64,000 bases of DNA from an uncultured Flavobacteriaceae bacterium (GCA_947487895.1 CANKYF010000001.1:372001-436000), one strand, 5' to 3'; positions 16,406 to 25,235 are shown, counted from the first letter of the stretch. Notes: generated by a model not told the origin, from the letters alone. Numbers and translations: made by a program.

Positions 16406-16963
16406 ATGATAAAATTTAAAGAGTTCAAAGACGTATGTGAGCGTTCCATAAAAATGATAGAGGAAGCAGGTATATTGTTAACTCCTGAAGATAAATTGAA
16501 GGTTACTGCGGCAGATTTCGGACTTAACAATGTTAAAAAAGAAGGTATTCAAATATTAACAATGTTTCAAACAGGTAGAATTGCTGGCAAAATATTGGTA
16601 TTACTTCCTTTTCAAACAGAACCAGAGCATTGGCACCCAACAGTTGGAGATGATGCAGGTAAAGAAGAGGTAATACGTGCCGTTAGTGGAGATTTATATT
16701 TCTACATTCCTGGAGAAGATAACATGAAAGAAGGTTTTATTGTTGATGGTAAAGACGATTGCTACACTCTACGTCATGAGATAGTAATGAAGCCTGGTGA
16801 TCAATTAGAACTTCCTGCAGGTACGAAACATTGGTTTCAAGCTGGAGCTAAGGGAGCAGTAATGTACTCTTTCTCAACAACCGTAACAGACTTAATGGAT
16901 CAATTTACAGATACCAATATTGTTAGAGAAACCATTATTGAAAAAGAACCAAGTAGTATATAA
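16406..16963 (+). CDS. D-lyxose ketol-isomerase-like cupin
   Basis: 185-residue single-domain cupin resembling D-lyxose isomerases, which interconvert D-lyxose/D-xylulose or D-mannose/D-fructose. Metal ligands are visible as EPEHWHP (two His), KEEVIRAVSGDLYFYIPGE (Glu) and LPAGTKHWFQAG (His), in family order. Shorter than the E. coli enzyme (about 227). It sits 9 bases after the transporter stop and before a TIM-barrel isomerase, so an aldose-ketose step in the sugar pathway is likely. Substrate specificity cannot be read from sequence. Confidence 0.8.
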   Translation: MIKFKEFKDVCERSIKMIEEAGILLTPEDKLKVTAADFGLNNVKKEGIQILTMFQTGRIAGKILVLLPFQTEPEHWHPTVGDDAGKEEVIRAVSGDLYFYIPGEDNMKEGFIVDGKDDCYTLRHEIVMKPGDQLELPAGTKHWFQAGAKGAVMYSFSTTVTDLMDQFTDTNIVRETIIEKEPSSI

Positions 16964-16987
16964 TTAATAGAGAAAAAATATAAAACA

Positions 16988-17947
16988 ATGAAACAAAGTA
17001 TCATTACAGCTTTTTTAAGCAAAACTCAAGATAGGTTTTCTGAGTATCAGCAACCTACAGGTTTAAAAGAACGCTTAGAAATTGTGAAAAAAATAAATGG
17101 AGTTACTGGCGTAGAAATAGTATTTCCTTATGAGACAGAAGAAGCTGCAGCAACTAAAGCTCTAATGGAGGAAATGGGACTTGAATTTGCAGCTGTAAAT
17201 GCTAATATTAAGAAAGAAACTAAATGGGTGCCAGGAGCATTGTCTAGACCAGTAGATCAAATTAGAAAAGAAGCAGTTCAACTTATTAAAGATGCTAAAG
17301 ATTATGCTATTAAAGTGGAAGCTCCTTTGGTAACTTGTTGTCCACTATCTGATGGGTATGATAATCTATTTCAAGTAGACTATCAAAAAGGTTGGAAGCA
17401 TATGATAGATGCTTTTGCGGAAGCAGCAGATTATAAACCTGAAATGCCACTATTTGTGGAGTACAAGATTAATGAGACTAGAGTAAATTGTTTTTTAGAT
17501 AGTTGTGCAAAAACCATAGTATTCTTAAAAGAAGTTCAAAATTCAGCTACAGGGGTAACTATAGATTTTGGACATTCACTTTTGGCAAAAGAAAATCCAG
17601 CAGAGATTTTAGCGATGTGTGAACAATCTAATGTAGATTATTATTTACATACCAATGATAATGATTGGCAATTTGATTGGGATTTAATAGGAGGGTCTAG
17701 AAACTTTTTACATACTGTTGAATTCTTCTTCTATGCCAAAGAATTTGGTTATGATAAGTATTTTACGGCAGATGCTTCACCAAGAATTTTTGATATGGTT
17801 GGTTTTTTTACAGAACATGCTGAAATGAATAAAGCTATTTGGAATATTGTAGAGCATTTAGATAGAGATAAGTACAGACGTATGATGAAAGATGAAAAGT
17901 ATATGGAGTTGATGCAATTAGTAAGAAAAGAAATTTATAGACTTTAA
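16988..17947 (+). CDS. Sugar isomerase/epimerase, xylose isomerase-like TIM barrel
   Basis: 319 residues of the AP-endonuclease-2/xylose-isomerase-like TIM barrel family. Likely metal ligands lie at strand ends: the Glu of PLFVEYKINETR, the Asp and His of GVTIDFGHSLLAKENPAEIL, HTNDNDWQFDWDL and the late DASPRIFD. Family members isomerise or epimerise free or phosphorylated sugars. Third enzyme-type gene of the GntR operon, with the cupin isomerase just before and a GlcG-like gene 3 bases after its stop. The exact reaction is unknown. Confidence 0.85.
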   Translation: MKQSIITAFLSKTQDRFSEYQQPTGLKERLEIVKKINGVTGVEIVFPYETEEAAATKALMEEMGLEFAAVNANIKKETKWVPGALSRPVDQIRKEAVQLIKDAKDYAIKVEAPLVTCCPLSDGYDNLFQVDYQKGWKHMIDAFAEAADYKPEMPLFVEYKINETRVNCFLDSCAKTIVFLKEVQNSATGVTIDFGHSLLAKENPAEILAMCEQSNVDYYLHTNDNDWQFDWDLIGGSRNFLHTVEFFFYAKEFGYDKYFTADASPRIFDMVGFFTEHAEMNKAIWNIVEHLDRDKYRRMMKDEKYMELMQLVRKEIYRL

Positions 17948-17950
17948 AAA

Positions 17951-18376
17951 ATGCCGAAAGCAGTTTTAAAAATGACATATAGTGATGCAAAATCACTAAT
18001 GGAAGCAGCTGTAGCGTCTGCCCAGAAACATAATGTACCAGGAGCTATTGCTATTGTAGATATTGGAGGGGAACCTATTTTATTAGAAAGCCTGGAAAAT
18101 ACTATGAGTGGCGCTTCAAAGATTGCCATTGGTAAAGCTGCTACGGCAGTTGCTTTTAAACGTCCTTCAGCAGCTATTGAGAAGGTTATTTTAGAAGGAA
18201 GGACACCAATGCTAGTATTGGATAGTGCTATTTCAAATAATTATGTGCCGCTTAAAGGAGGATATCCTATTTGGTACGATGATCAAATATTAGGAGGTAT
18301 TGCAGTTGCAGGAACAATGGATGCTGAAATGGATGAAGTAGTTGTACTAGAAGCTCTTGAAAACAAGGGTTGGTGA
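17951..18376 (+). CDS. GlcG/HbpS-family protein (DUF336)
   Basis: 141 residues, the whole length being one GlcG/HbpS domain: KMTYSDAKSLMEAAVASAQK, VPGAIAIVDIGGEPILLESL, SKIAIGKAATAVAFKRPSAA and GGYPIWYDDQILGGIAVAGT. Family members often sit in catabolic operons such as glycolate use, and one (HbpS) binds haem; the role in sugar breakdown is not settled. Last gene of the GntR operon. Cytosolic form, no signal peptide. Confidence 0.88.
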   Translation: MPKAVLKMTYSDAKSLMEAAVASAQKHNVPGAIAIVDIGGEPILLESLENTMSGASKIAIGKAATAVAFKRPSAAIEKVILEGRTPMLVLDSAISNNYVPLKGGYPIWYDDQILGGIAVAGTMDAEMDEVVVLEALENKGW

Positions 18377-18405
18377 TACAACAACAATAAAGTGAATATG
18401 ATATT

Positions 18406-18762
18406 TTAATTTATATCTAAATTCCCTTCAATTCTAAAACAACGTTCAGTGCCTAAATAGTTTGGGTCTCCAAATTCTTCAGACCAAAAACCATCTAATA
18501 AGTCTTTGGTTAAACATTTATAAACAACAGTGCCCTTAAATGTTTTATTATCAGTGCCTTTATAGTTAAAATTAAGCACTAAGATATTATTATGGAAAAA
18601 GCCATATCCAGATTGCTCTTGTTCTTTTTGAATAAGCCATTGCGCTTTAACACGATTGTATTCATCAATTTTTAGGTTTAATAAACCTCTATAATTGTTG
18701 TCTTCCTCATTTTGGTTAGAGCCAATAATGCTATATGTTCCTTCAATATCTTTTACTGTCAT
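18406..18762 (-). CDS. Small hypothetical beta-rich protein
   Basis: 118 residues, no signal peptide or membrane helix. Alternating strand pattern (GTYSIIGSNQ, YRGLLNLKIDEYNRVKAQWL, NNILVLNFNYKG, FKGTVVYKCLTKDLLDGFW) suggests a small up-and-down beta barrel, lipocalin-like in feel. I do not recognise the family. It converges on the GlcG gene and follows the THUMP-like methyltransferase gene by 14 bases on the same strand, so may be co-transcribed with it. Confidence 0.6.
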   Translation of the reverse strand: MTVKDIEGTYSIIGSNQNEEDNNYRGLLNLKIDEYNRVKAQWLIQKEQEQSGYGFFHNNILVLNFNYKGTDNKTFKGTVVYKCLTKDLLDGFWSEEFGDPNYLGTERCFRIEGNLDIN

Positions 18763-18776
18763 TTTATATGTTATAC

Positions 18777-19952
18777 TTATGCTTTATGGCACACAATAAT
18801 TATTTTACTGTTTGTTTTATCAGTCGTAAAAAACAAGTAAATGTTTCCTCCATCCTTAATTTTTAACTTTTTTCTTATTGTTTGAACAGTTTCAGGGAAA
18901 TTTCTGGTGGTAATATTAGCTTTTAAAACATTTAATTTTTTGAACTCCTTCTTATTATAAGGTAAAACAGTTTCAATTTTAAAAGTCCTACCAGGAAAGT
19001 CAATTAAATTGTCATTTGTATACAAATGCGAATGTTGGTGTATTTTATTTACATCTAATTGATGTGCAATTTCTTCAAATCCACCAGACTTTAAAATAGC
19101 TGAATTAGGTTCATACAAATAAGATTGCGGTAAATTATATTCTAAATCATCATTAATACTAGCAAAATTGAAGCCAAAATGTTCAATGAGGTCAGTTTTA
19201 ATATTAGCAGTTTCAATCTTAATGGTACCTTTAAAATCATGTTCTAGAACCCAAAGCAGTTCTTTTACTTCGTTATTTACAGCTATTATATGAATAGTTT
19301 TAACGTATTTTAATTCGTTGATGCCAACAGAAATATCTAATAGAGGTGACGTTTTTATTAATATATTTTTTGAAGCCTGAAAAAGTGTGTCAATATGCTC
19401 AGGAACATTTGGTAAACAATCTTTTAAAAAGAACACTTTACCTTTACTATCATGCCTTCTAGAAGGGTCTATATATATCCAATCGAATTTTAAATGATTC
19501 GTTTTTAAATACTCAATACCATCGGTATTTACAGTTTCAATATTATTTATAGACAGTTGTTCATAATTATGTTTAACAATGTTTGAAAGCGCTTCATTGA
19601 TTTCACAATGTGTTACTTTTTTAAATTGTTTTGAGAAATAGAAACAGTCTACTCCAAAACCACCAGTTAAATCTATAATGGAATCGCCTGATAATGATTC
19701 AGCTTTATATTTAGCCGTAACTTCAGAAGACGTCTGTTCTATATTTAGCTTATTTGGGAAATAAATGTTTTTAGTATTGAACCAGATAGGTAACTTTTTC
19801 ACACATCTGCTTTTTGCCTCAATTTGCTCAATAATTTCTTTAGTTTCAACATTATCAAAAGAGGTTCCTTTTAGTAAAAGTGTTGTAATATCGGTATGCA
19901 GGTTTTCAGAAATGAAATTCTGAATAGCTGTATTTAGTAAAGCAGGATTCAA
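18777..19952 (-). CDS. THUMP-like class I SAM-dependent methyltransferase
   Basis: 391 residues. The central Rossmann methyltransferase has motif I SIIDLTGGFGVDCFYFSKQF, an acidic end of strand 2 (VTHCEINEAL), and a catalytic-type DPSRR (WIYIDPSRRHDSKGKVFF) where a DPPY-like motif would sit. The C-terminal ~100 residues (LNVLKANITTRNFPETVQTI) match the THUMP-like domain of predicted RNA methyltransferases. The target RNA is unknown. The start is TTG, 6 bases after the transporter stop; no ATG precedes it in frame nearby. Same operon direction as AI-2E transporter and SpoU genes. Confidence 0.85.
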   Translation of the reverse strand: MNPALLNTAIQNFISENLHTDITTLLLKGTSFDNVETKEIIEQIEAKSRCVKKLPIWFNTKNIYFPNKLNIEQTSSEVTAKYKAESLSGDSIIDLTGGFGVDCFYFSKQFKKVTHCEINEALSNIVKHNYEQLSINNIETVNTDGIEYLKTNHLKFDWIYIDPSRRHDSKGKVFFLKDCLPNVPEHIDTLFQASKNILIKTSPLLDISVGINELKYVKTIHIIAVNNEVKELLWVLEHDFKGTIKIETANIKTDLIEHFGFNFASINDDLEYNLPQSYLYEPNSAILKSGGFEEIAHQLDVNKIHQHSHLYTNDNLIDFPGRTFKIETVLPYNKKEFKKLNVLKANITTRNFPETVQTIRKKLKIKDGGNIYLFFTTDKTNSKIIIVCHKA

Positions 19953-19958
19953 AACTAA

Positions 19959-21047
19959 TTATAAATCTTTAGTAAGCTTTTTTACTATTTTATTTTCAGA
20001 TAAAAACTCTTTTAAAATCACTTTAATAGCAGTATAAGCAGGTACGGCAATTATAAGTCCTAAAACCCCAAATAAAATACCGGCTATAAGAATAACTAAA
20101 AATATTTCTAACGGGTGTGATTTTACACTTTTGGAGAAAATAATAGGCTGACTCCCAAAATTATCAATTAGCTGACCAATGGCTATAACAAGGATTACCC
20201 AAGTGGTTTTGGGAACAATAACGTCACTGAAACTTTGACCTAAATGACTGGTCATTGTTAAAGTAATCATTAATACAGAGCCTATTAATGGTCCTACATA
20301 AGGTATCAGGTTTAAAAGCGCGCACAAAAAAGCTATAACTACAGCATTTTCTACCCCAATAATTAAAAGCCCAATGGTATATATAATGAATAGAATGAGT
20401 ATTTGAAAAATTAAACCAACAAAGTATCTTGATAGTAAATCTTTAATTTTTTCTGAAGATACTTTCCAACGAGATTCCTTATTATCAGGTATTAAAGTTA
20501 ATACGCCATTTTCAAATAATTGCGTGTCTTTTAAAAAGAAAAACGAAATAAATAATACTGAAAACAGCCCAATACTAAAGCTTCCTAAGCCACTTATTAT
20601 AGAGTTTAAAAAGTTAGGAATGAACGAAAAATCTAATTTTGAAAACAAGTTAGAATCTTTTAATGACTGTTCCACATCTATTTGACGTATATCAAAATAA
20701 GTAACAATTTCAGCATAAAGATTCTCTATATTATCTTGTAAATCTGTAGTATTTAGAAGTGATAATTTTTCTCCTTGATCTAAAATTAACGGAATAAATA
20801 AACTTATTAAGCCAGCAAAAATAGCAAGTAATAAAGCCATAGTAACTACTACTGCTATAGTGTTTTTAAACTTTAATTTACGCCTTAGAAACAATACTAC
20901 GGGTCTTCCTATTAAAGAAATAACTGCAGCAATGGCTACATACCCAATAACTGATTGTATTTGATATAGAAAGTATAAAACCAATATGACGCCACAGATA
21001 ATGGCAATGGCGCGTAAAATTCCGTTAGAAATTGATTTAGAATTCAT
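19959..21047 (-). CDS. AI-2E/PerM family membrane transporter
   Basis: 362 residues with about eight membrane helices: two near the N-terminus (ILRAIAIICGVILVLYFLYQ, IGYVAIAAVISLIGRPVVLF), a soluble helical stretch (about 100-145), then a C-terminal bundle with the family signature NLIPYVGPLIGSVLMITLTM and QLIDNFGSQPIIFSKSVKSH. The family exports or gates small molecules and ions (AI-2, sodium/proton), so the substrate is not readable. Adjacent to the THUMP-like methyltransferase gene. Confidence 0.9.
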   Translation of the reverse strand: MNSKSISNGILRAIAIICGVILVLYFLYQIQSVIGYVAIAAVISLIGRPVVLFLRRKLKFKNTIAVVVTMALLLAIFAGLISLFIPLILDQGEKLSLLNTTDLQDNIENLYAEIVTYFDIRQIDVEQSLKDSNLFSKLDFSFIPNFLNSIISGLGSFSIGLFSVLFISFFFLKDTQLFENGVLTLIPDNKESRWKVSSEKIKDLLSRYFVGLIFQILILFIIYTIGLLIIGVENAVVIAFLCALLNLIPYVGPLIGSVLMITLTMTSHLGQSFSDVIVPKTTWVILVIAIGQLIDNFGSQPIIFSKSVKSHPLEIFLVILIAGILFGVLGLIIAVPAYTAIKVILKEFLSENKIVKKLTKDL

Positions 21048-21090
21048 TCAGTAAATATAACAACTATAAGACTTTAAACAGTGTTAAAAG

Positions 21091-21591
21091 TTACAATAAC
21101 TGTTTAGTAATTTCGTAAAGCGCAATATTGGTAGCTTGCACCACATTCATACTGCTATTTTGCCCAAACATATTGATATGAATAATAGCATCAGAAAGGC
21201 TTAAAATGTCTTCTTGAACCCCAAAATTTTCGTCGCCAATTACTAAAGCTATTGGTTGTTCTGTTGAAAATTTAAACGAATGAATTGGTGTGCTTTCATT
21301 TGTGATTTCTAATGAAATAATATTGTAATTTTTAGATTTTAAGTCTGAAACTATATTTAAAGCTGAGTCATGAATCTCAAAATGTACTGATTTCTCTGTG
21401 GCTCTAGATGTTTTGGTCATTTTACGTCCAAACGGAATACTTTCACCACAAAGGATTAATTTTCCTATACCAAAGGCATCGCAAATTCTAAACAAACTTC
21501 CAATATTTGGAGCATTAGTAACATTGTTACAAACTATGGTAACTGGGAATGTACGTTTTGAGAAATTGGTATTGTAATGAGTGAGTTGCAA
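21091..21591 (-). CDS. TrmH/SpoU-family RNA methyltransferase (second copy)
   Basis: 166 residues, single SPOUT domain. Motif 1: NVTNAPNIGSLFRICDAFGI; motif 2: QPIALVIGDENFGVQEDILS; motif 3: NMFGQNSSMNVVQATNIALY. Differs in detail from the other SpoU gene at 13875, so this is a separate subtype rather than a recent duplicate. Probably 2'-O-methylates tRNA or rRNA. Start codon is TTG. Confidence 0.88.
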   Translation of the reverse strand: MQLTHYNTNFSKRTFPVTIVCNNVTNAPNIGSLFRICDAFGIGKLILCGESIPFGRKMTKTSRATEKSVHFEIHDSALNIVSDLKSKNYNIISLEITNESTPIHSFKFSTEQPIALVIGDENFGVQEDILSLSDAIIHINMFGQNSSMNVVQATNIALYEITKQLL

Positions 21592-21649
21592 TTTGTTTGT
21601 TTATTTGTTGAATTGTTCAGGTGCTAACATATAGCATAGCTAAATGTAT

Positions 21650-21988
21650 TTAATCTCTAATCATAACCTTATTAAATGCACTAGCACGTTTTTCTTCACT
21701 CATCCAAATTGCAATAGGAATAGTAGCAGTTAAAGTAGAAACCCAACCTAAATCCCAAAGAAACAATGTAACGATTACTGATATAGCAACACCTCCTAAA
21801 ATTATGAAATAATTTGGAGAAGCATGTAATCTATTAATATGTCTTTTAGTATGATTTCCGCAATGCTTACATCTTTCATTAATCTCTAAACCTATTTCTT
21901 GTTTTAAGTCATATCTGTTATTTGATTTAACTTTCATAGAATTTAGCTTTTTACAAGATGGGGAACTGCAATAATAATGTAATTTCAT
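21650..21988 (-). CDS. Small zinc-ribbon membrane protein, function unknown
   Basis: 112 residues. The N-terminal half has two cysteine pairs (CSSPSCKK and CKHCGNHTK), a likely zinc ribbon. The C-terminal half has two membrane helices around YFIILGGVAISVIVTLFLWD and VSTLTATIPIAIWM. No family recognised. It sits alone between the SpoU gene and the DUF4159 gene on the same strand. Confidence 0.65.
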   Translation of the reverse strand: MKLHYYCSSPSCKKLNSMKVKSNNRYDLKQEIGLEINERCKHCGNHTKRHINRLHASPNYFIILGGVAISVIVTLFLWDLGWVSTLTATIPIAIWMSEEKRASAFNKVMIRD

Positions 21989-22003
21989 AAGTATATAGTT
22001 TTA

Positions 22004-22039
22004 CTTGGTGTCTTAGCGTCTTAGCGCCTTTGCGAGAAT
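22004..22039. repeat. Dispersed GC-richer intergenic repeat, copy 1
   Basis: Read on the minus strand this begins TCTCGCAAAGGCGCTAAGAC and closely matches a second copy at 25339-25366 in the opposite orientation. Both lie between genes and stand out from the AT-rich surroundings. Confidence 0.5.
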
Positions 22040-22041
22040 TA

Positions 22042-22698
22042 CTAATTCTCAAAAGCATATTTAACAATATTAGCTCCCATTTTAAGGGCTTTTTCTCTTA
22101 CTTCTGGCGGATCATTATGAACAGATTCGTCTTCCCAACCATCACCTAGATCACTTTCAAAAGTAAATAATAGCACCAATCTGTCTTCATAAAAAATGCC
22201 AAAGGCTTGTGGGCGCTTGCCATCATGTTCATGTATTTTGGGTAATCCGTTTGGAAAGCTATAGGCAACATTAAAAATTTTGTGGTTAGACGGTAGCTCA
22301 ACTAACTCTTTATTTGGAAACACTTTTTTTAATTCTTTGGTAATATATGGTTGCATACCGTAGTTGTCATCGATATGTAAAAAACCACCAGAAATTAAGT
22401 AATTACGAAGGTTTTCAGCATCTTCATCACTAAAAAATACATTTCCATGCCCCGTCATATGTAACATGGGGAATTGAAAAATATCTAAGCTTCCAACTTC
22501 AACCGTTTGCGGCTTACTATCAATTTTTGTATTGATATTGTTATTACAAAATGTAATTAAATTTGGTAATGCAGTAGGGTTACTATACCAATCGCCACCA
22601 CCTTGATATTTTAGAACGGCTAATTCTTGAGCAAACAAATTGCTAATTGTTAAGCTTAAGCTAAAAGCGAAAAGTATTGTAAGATTATTAAATTTCAT
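22042..22698 (-). CDS. Exported DUF4159 family protein
   Basis: 218 residues. A signal peptide (LTILFAFSLSLTISNLFAQE) is followed by a DUF4159 domain: LAVLKYQGGGDWYSNPTALP, FQFPMLHMTGHGNVFFSDED, LRNYLISGGFLHIDDNYGMQ and VYKYAFEN-like end. The fold is related to class I glutamine amidotransferases but the catalytic Cys is absent. Often near MoxR/DUF58 loci in Bacteroidetes, though not here. Periplasmic. Divergent from the DUF1223 gene with a 35-base gap. Confidence 0.88.
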   Translation of the reverse strand: MKFNNLTILFAFSLSLTISNLFAQELAVLKYQGGGDWYSNPTALPNLITFCNNNINTKIDSKPQTVEVGSLDIFQFPMLHMTGHGNVFFSDEDAENLRNYLISGGFLHIDDNYGMQPYITKELKKVFPNKELVELPSNHKIFNVAYSFPNGLPKIHEHDGKRPQAFGIFYEDRLVLLFTFESDLGDGWEDESVHNDPPEVREKALKMGANIVKYAFEN

Positions 22699-22733
22699 CG
22701 AACTAAAATATTCAAAAAATAAAAAGAATCGCT

Positions 22734-23459
22734 ATGCAAAACCTTTTTTTTATAATTATATTATCAATTGGTCTTATACCAATAAAAGAGCCTAATTATA
22801 AACCTATTGTGGTTTTAGAGTTATTCACTTCTCAGGGGTGTTCTAGTTGTCCGTCTGCTGATAGGTTATTGACTGAAGTTAGCGAAAGTTATGGTTCTGA
22901 AAATGTAATAGCTTTATCGTATCATGTAGATTATTGGAATTACATTGGATGGAAAGATCCGTTTAGTAAGAAAGCATATAGCGATAAACAACGTAAGTAT
23001 AGCAGGAAGTTTTTTAGTAGTAGCATTTATACACCGCAAGTAGTCATTAATGGTAAAGAACATTTTGTTGGTTCTAAAAGACATATTATGGACTCTAAAC
23101 TTAAAAGTTATTCAAACAAAAAAGCAGAAAATTTAATTACTATTTCTGATGTGAAAAAAGCCAAAGAAATTGTGCAATTGAATTATAAAATAGAAGGAGA
23201 TATTGCTACTAAACAATTAAGATTAGCAATAGTAATTAAAGAGCGTATTACAAAAATTAATAGAGGAGAAAATAAAAATAGAGTATTAAAAAACTCTAAT
23301 ATTGTTGTTAATGAAGTTTATGTGGACTTAAATTTATCTAGTAAACAAATTCAAATATCTATACCAGATATAGTTAAGGAGACAGATGAGTTGTCTATTG
23401 TGGCTTTAATTCAGGATAGCGATTTAAGTATTACTGGAGGTATACAACAAAGTTTATGA
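22734..23459 (+). CDS. DUF1223 thioredoxin-like protein
   Basis: 241 residues. Short hydrophobic N-terminus (NLFFIIILSIGLIPIKE) that may be a signal. DUF1223 signature VVLELFTSQGCSSCPSADRL with a CxxC redox pair, then IALSYHVDYWNYIGWKDPFS and IYTPQVVINGKEHFVGSKRH. Family members are thioredoxin-fold proteins of unknown redox function, probably periplasmic. Ends overlapping the convergent rsmE gene by 6 bases. Confidence 0.88.
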   Translation: MQNLFFIIILSIGLIPIKEPNYKPIVVLELFTSQGCSSCPSADRLLTEVSESYGSENVIALSYHVDYWNYIGWKDPFSKKAYSDKQRKYSRKFFSSSIYTPQVVINGKEHFVGSKRHIMDSKLKSYSNKKAENLITISDVKKAKEIVQLNYKIEGDIATKQLRLAIVIKERITKINRGENKNRVLKNSNIVVNEVYVDLNLSSKQIQISIPDIVKETDELSIVALIQDSDLSITGGIQQSL

Positions 23460-24161
23460 TTCATTGGTAAATGCCACAGAATGACATGCTACAATAGCGG
23501 CAGTTTCAGTTCTCAACCTAGTCTCTCCCAAGGTTACAGGAATACATTTTTTTGTTAGAGCCATTTCAATTTCTTTGGTGCTAAAATCACCTTCAGGACC
23601 AATTAAAATAGTAATATCTCTTTTAGGTTTAAGTTCTTGCTTGAGAGATTTTCTATGGGTTTCTTCACAATGAGCTATAAATACATCGCCTGTAAAGTCT
23701 TGCTGCATAAATGCTTTAAAGGAAATAGCGTCATTCAATTTTGGTAAATAACAACTTAAAGATTGCTTCATGGCCGATTGTAAAATACGTTCAAAACGTT
23801 CTGATTTAATTATTTTACGTTCGCTATGATCACAAATAATAGGTGTGATGATATCTATACCAATTTCAGTAGCTTTTTCTAAGAACCATTCATAACGGTC
23901 GTTCATTTTGGTGGGAGCAACAGCTAAATGCAAACTATAAGCTTTCTTTGGTTGTTCTTCTTTAGAAATTATACTTACTAAACATTTATTAATATTAGGC
24001 AACGCAACCTCGGCTTGAAATAACCAACCTTTTCCGTTTGTAATATGTAACGTATCTCCAATATTCTTCCTTAAAACTTTAACAATGTGTTTGCTTTCGT
24101 CTTTTGGAAAGGTGAATTGTGTAGTGTTTTCAGAAATATCTGGATTGTAAAATAGTTGCAT
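23454..24161 (-). CDS. rsmE: 16S rRNA m3U1498 methyltransferase RsmE
   Basis: 235 residues, full family length. The N-terminal PUA-like domain includes HIVKVLRKNIGDTLHITNGK. The C-terminal SPOUT domain has KMNDRYEWFLEKATEIGIDI, ITPIICDHSERKIIKSERFE, ILIGPEGDFSTKEIEMALTK and VTLGETRLRTETAAIVACHS, the last forming the knot that holds SAM. Methylates N3 of uridine 1498 in the decoding centre of 16S rRNA. Likely stands alone or heads no obvious operon. Confidence 0.95.
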   Translation of the reverse strand: MQLFYNPDISENTTQFTFPKDESKHIVKVLRKNIGDTLHITNGKGWLFQAEVALPNINKCLVSIISKEEQPKKAYSLHLAVAPTKMNDRYEWFLEKATEIGIDIITPIICDHSERKIIKSERFERILQSAMKQSLSCYLPKLNDAISFKAFMQQDFTGDVFIAHCEETHRKSLKQELKPKRDITILIGPEGDFSTKEIEMALTKKCIPVTLGETRLRTETAAIVACHSVAFTNES

Positions 24162-24186
24162 AAAGCGAAGATAAAAGTTTAAAAGA

Positions 24187-24621
24187 TTATTTTCTAATGA
24201 AGTGTCTAATTGTGCTAAAGGCGATATTTAAAATAAAAATTGGTTGTACTAATATACCCAATACTGTTGCTAAATTTAGAATATCGATTAAAGAAAAAGG
24301 AGAATTAAAAGGATAATTTTTTGGGGTTAAAAAATGTAATCCTATTTGTGATACTAGTACAGAAACAGTAGTTACTATTATATGAATTAATACAAGAGGC
24401 TTTAACAAAGATATTTTGAATTTATAGAGTGAAAAATAGATAAGACCAATAATGAAAAGTGCAATTAATATAATTAAAGTAATCGCTAAATAATCTATTA
24501 CAAAATAAGTATCATGAACATTAATGTCTATAGTATCATCTGAACTAAAAAAGATTAACCTAAAAATAAGCATAAACAAGGCTGTTACCCAAAAGTAAAT
24601 ATGTGTTTTGTTGAGTTTCAT
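24187..24621 (-). CDS. Small membrane protein with a cytochrome-oxidase-subunit-I-like motif
   Basis: 144 residues with four predicted membrane helices. The first loop and second helix read DTIDINVHDTYFVIDYLAIT, strongly recalling the HDTYYVVAHFHY region of haem-copper oxidase subunit I, but the haem-ligand HFH is replaced by DYLA. No other haem His pattern is visible, so it should not be a working oxidase subunit. Its ATG overlaps the stop of the upstream ActC-like gene by four bases (ATGA), so the two are co-translated. The function is unknown and the similarity is by eye. Confidence 0.65.
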   Translation of the reverse strand: MKLNKTHIYFWVTALFMLIFRLIFFSSDDTIDINVHDTYFVIDYLAITLIILIALFIIGLIYFSLYKFKISLLKPLVLIHIIVTTVSVLVSQIGLHFLTPKNYPFNSPFSLIDILNLATVLGILVQPIFILNIAFSTIRHFIRK

Positions 24622-25235
24622 TTTCTTCTTATTTTATTAATTAAATAACCAGATGAAAACACAAAAAGAAAATATATTACAGAACGTTGAATGAATAAAC
24701 CGAAAAATAGTAAAGGGAAAATATACCAGTTTTCATCTATTCTAATATCATGAGTATTCCAACTACTTGGTAAGTAGTCTCTGTGAATACTAGTTATAAT
24801 AATTATAAACCTTTCAAAATTTATTCCTGATAATAATACCACTAAAAAGATTACAAAAATCGCAATAAAATTTAGAATTCCTTTCTTTTTAAACCTTTCT
24901 AACCAAAATAATTGTGTTAATAATGAAAAGAATATTGGTCTAAAGAGCATCATCCAATACGCCCAAGCATATGGCCCCGTAGCTCTTTTTATTACATAGC
25001 TATATTCTTCATCAGTATTTACTAAATGATAGTAATAACTAAGATCTATAATTTTGTAAAGCAAATATATAACTCCAATCCATTTAATAAGTTTTATTGA
25101 ATTCTTGAAGAAAATAGTATTAACTCTATTAATATTTTCGGAATTAGAAATAGAAAGGAAATAACTAATAAAAGAAGTAAAACAAAACCCGTAAAATAAG
25201 GTTTCAAAGCATGTAGTTACAAATTGATTATTCAA
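24618..25235 (-). CDS. Membrane protein resembling the C-terminal half of ActC/NrfD
   Basis: 205 residues with about five membrane helices. KRATGPYAWAYWMMLFRPIF, then a helix, then INFERFIIIITSIHRDYLPS closely recall the second half of ActC, the NrfD-like quinol subunit of alternative complex III common in Bacteroidetes. The N-terminal half of ActC is missing and the usual Y-x-P-T that follows is replaced by THDIRIDENW. Start is TTG. Translationally coupled to the oxidase-like gene that follows, and no other complex III or oxidase gene is present, so it is not a full respiratory locus. Confidence 0.65.
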   Translation of the reverse strand: MNNQFVTTCFETLFYGFCFTSFISYFLSISNSENINRVNTIFFKNSIKLIKWIGVIYLLYKIIDLSYYYHLVNTDEEYSYVIKRATGPYAWAYWMMLFRPIFFSLLTQLFWLERFKKKGILNFIAIFVIFLVVLLSGINFERFIIIITSIHRDYLPSSWNTHDIRIDENWYIFPLLFFGLFIQRSVIYFLFVFSSGYLINKIRRK

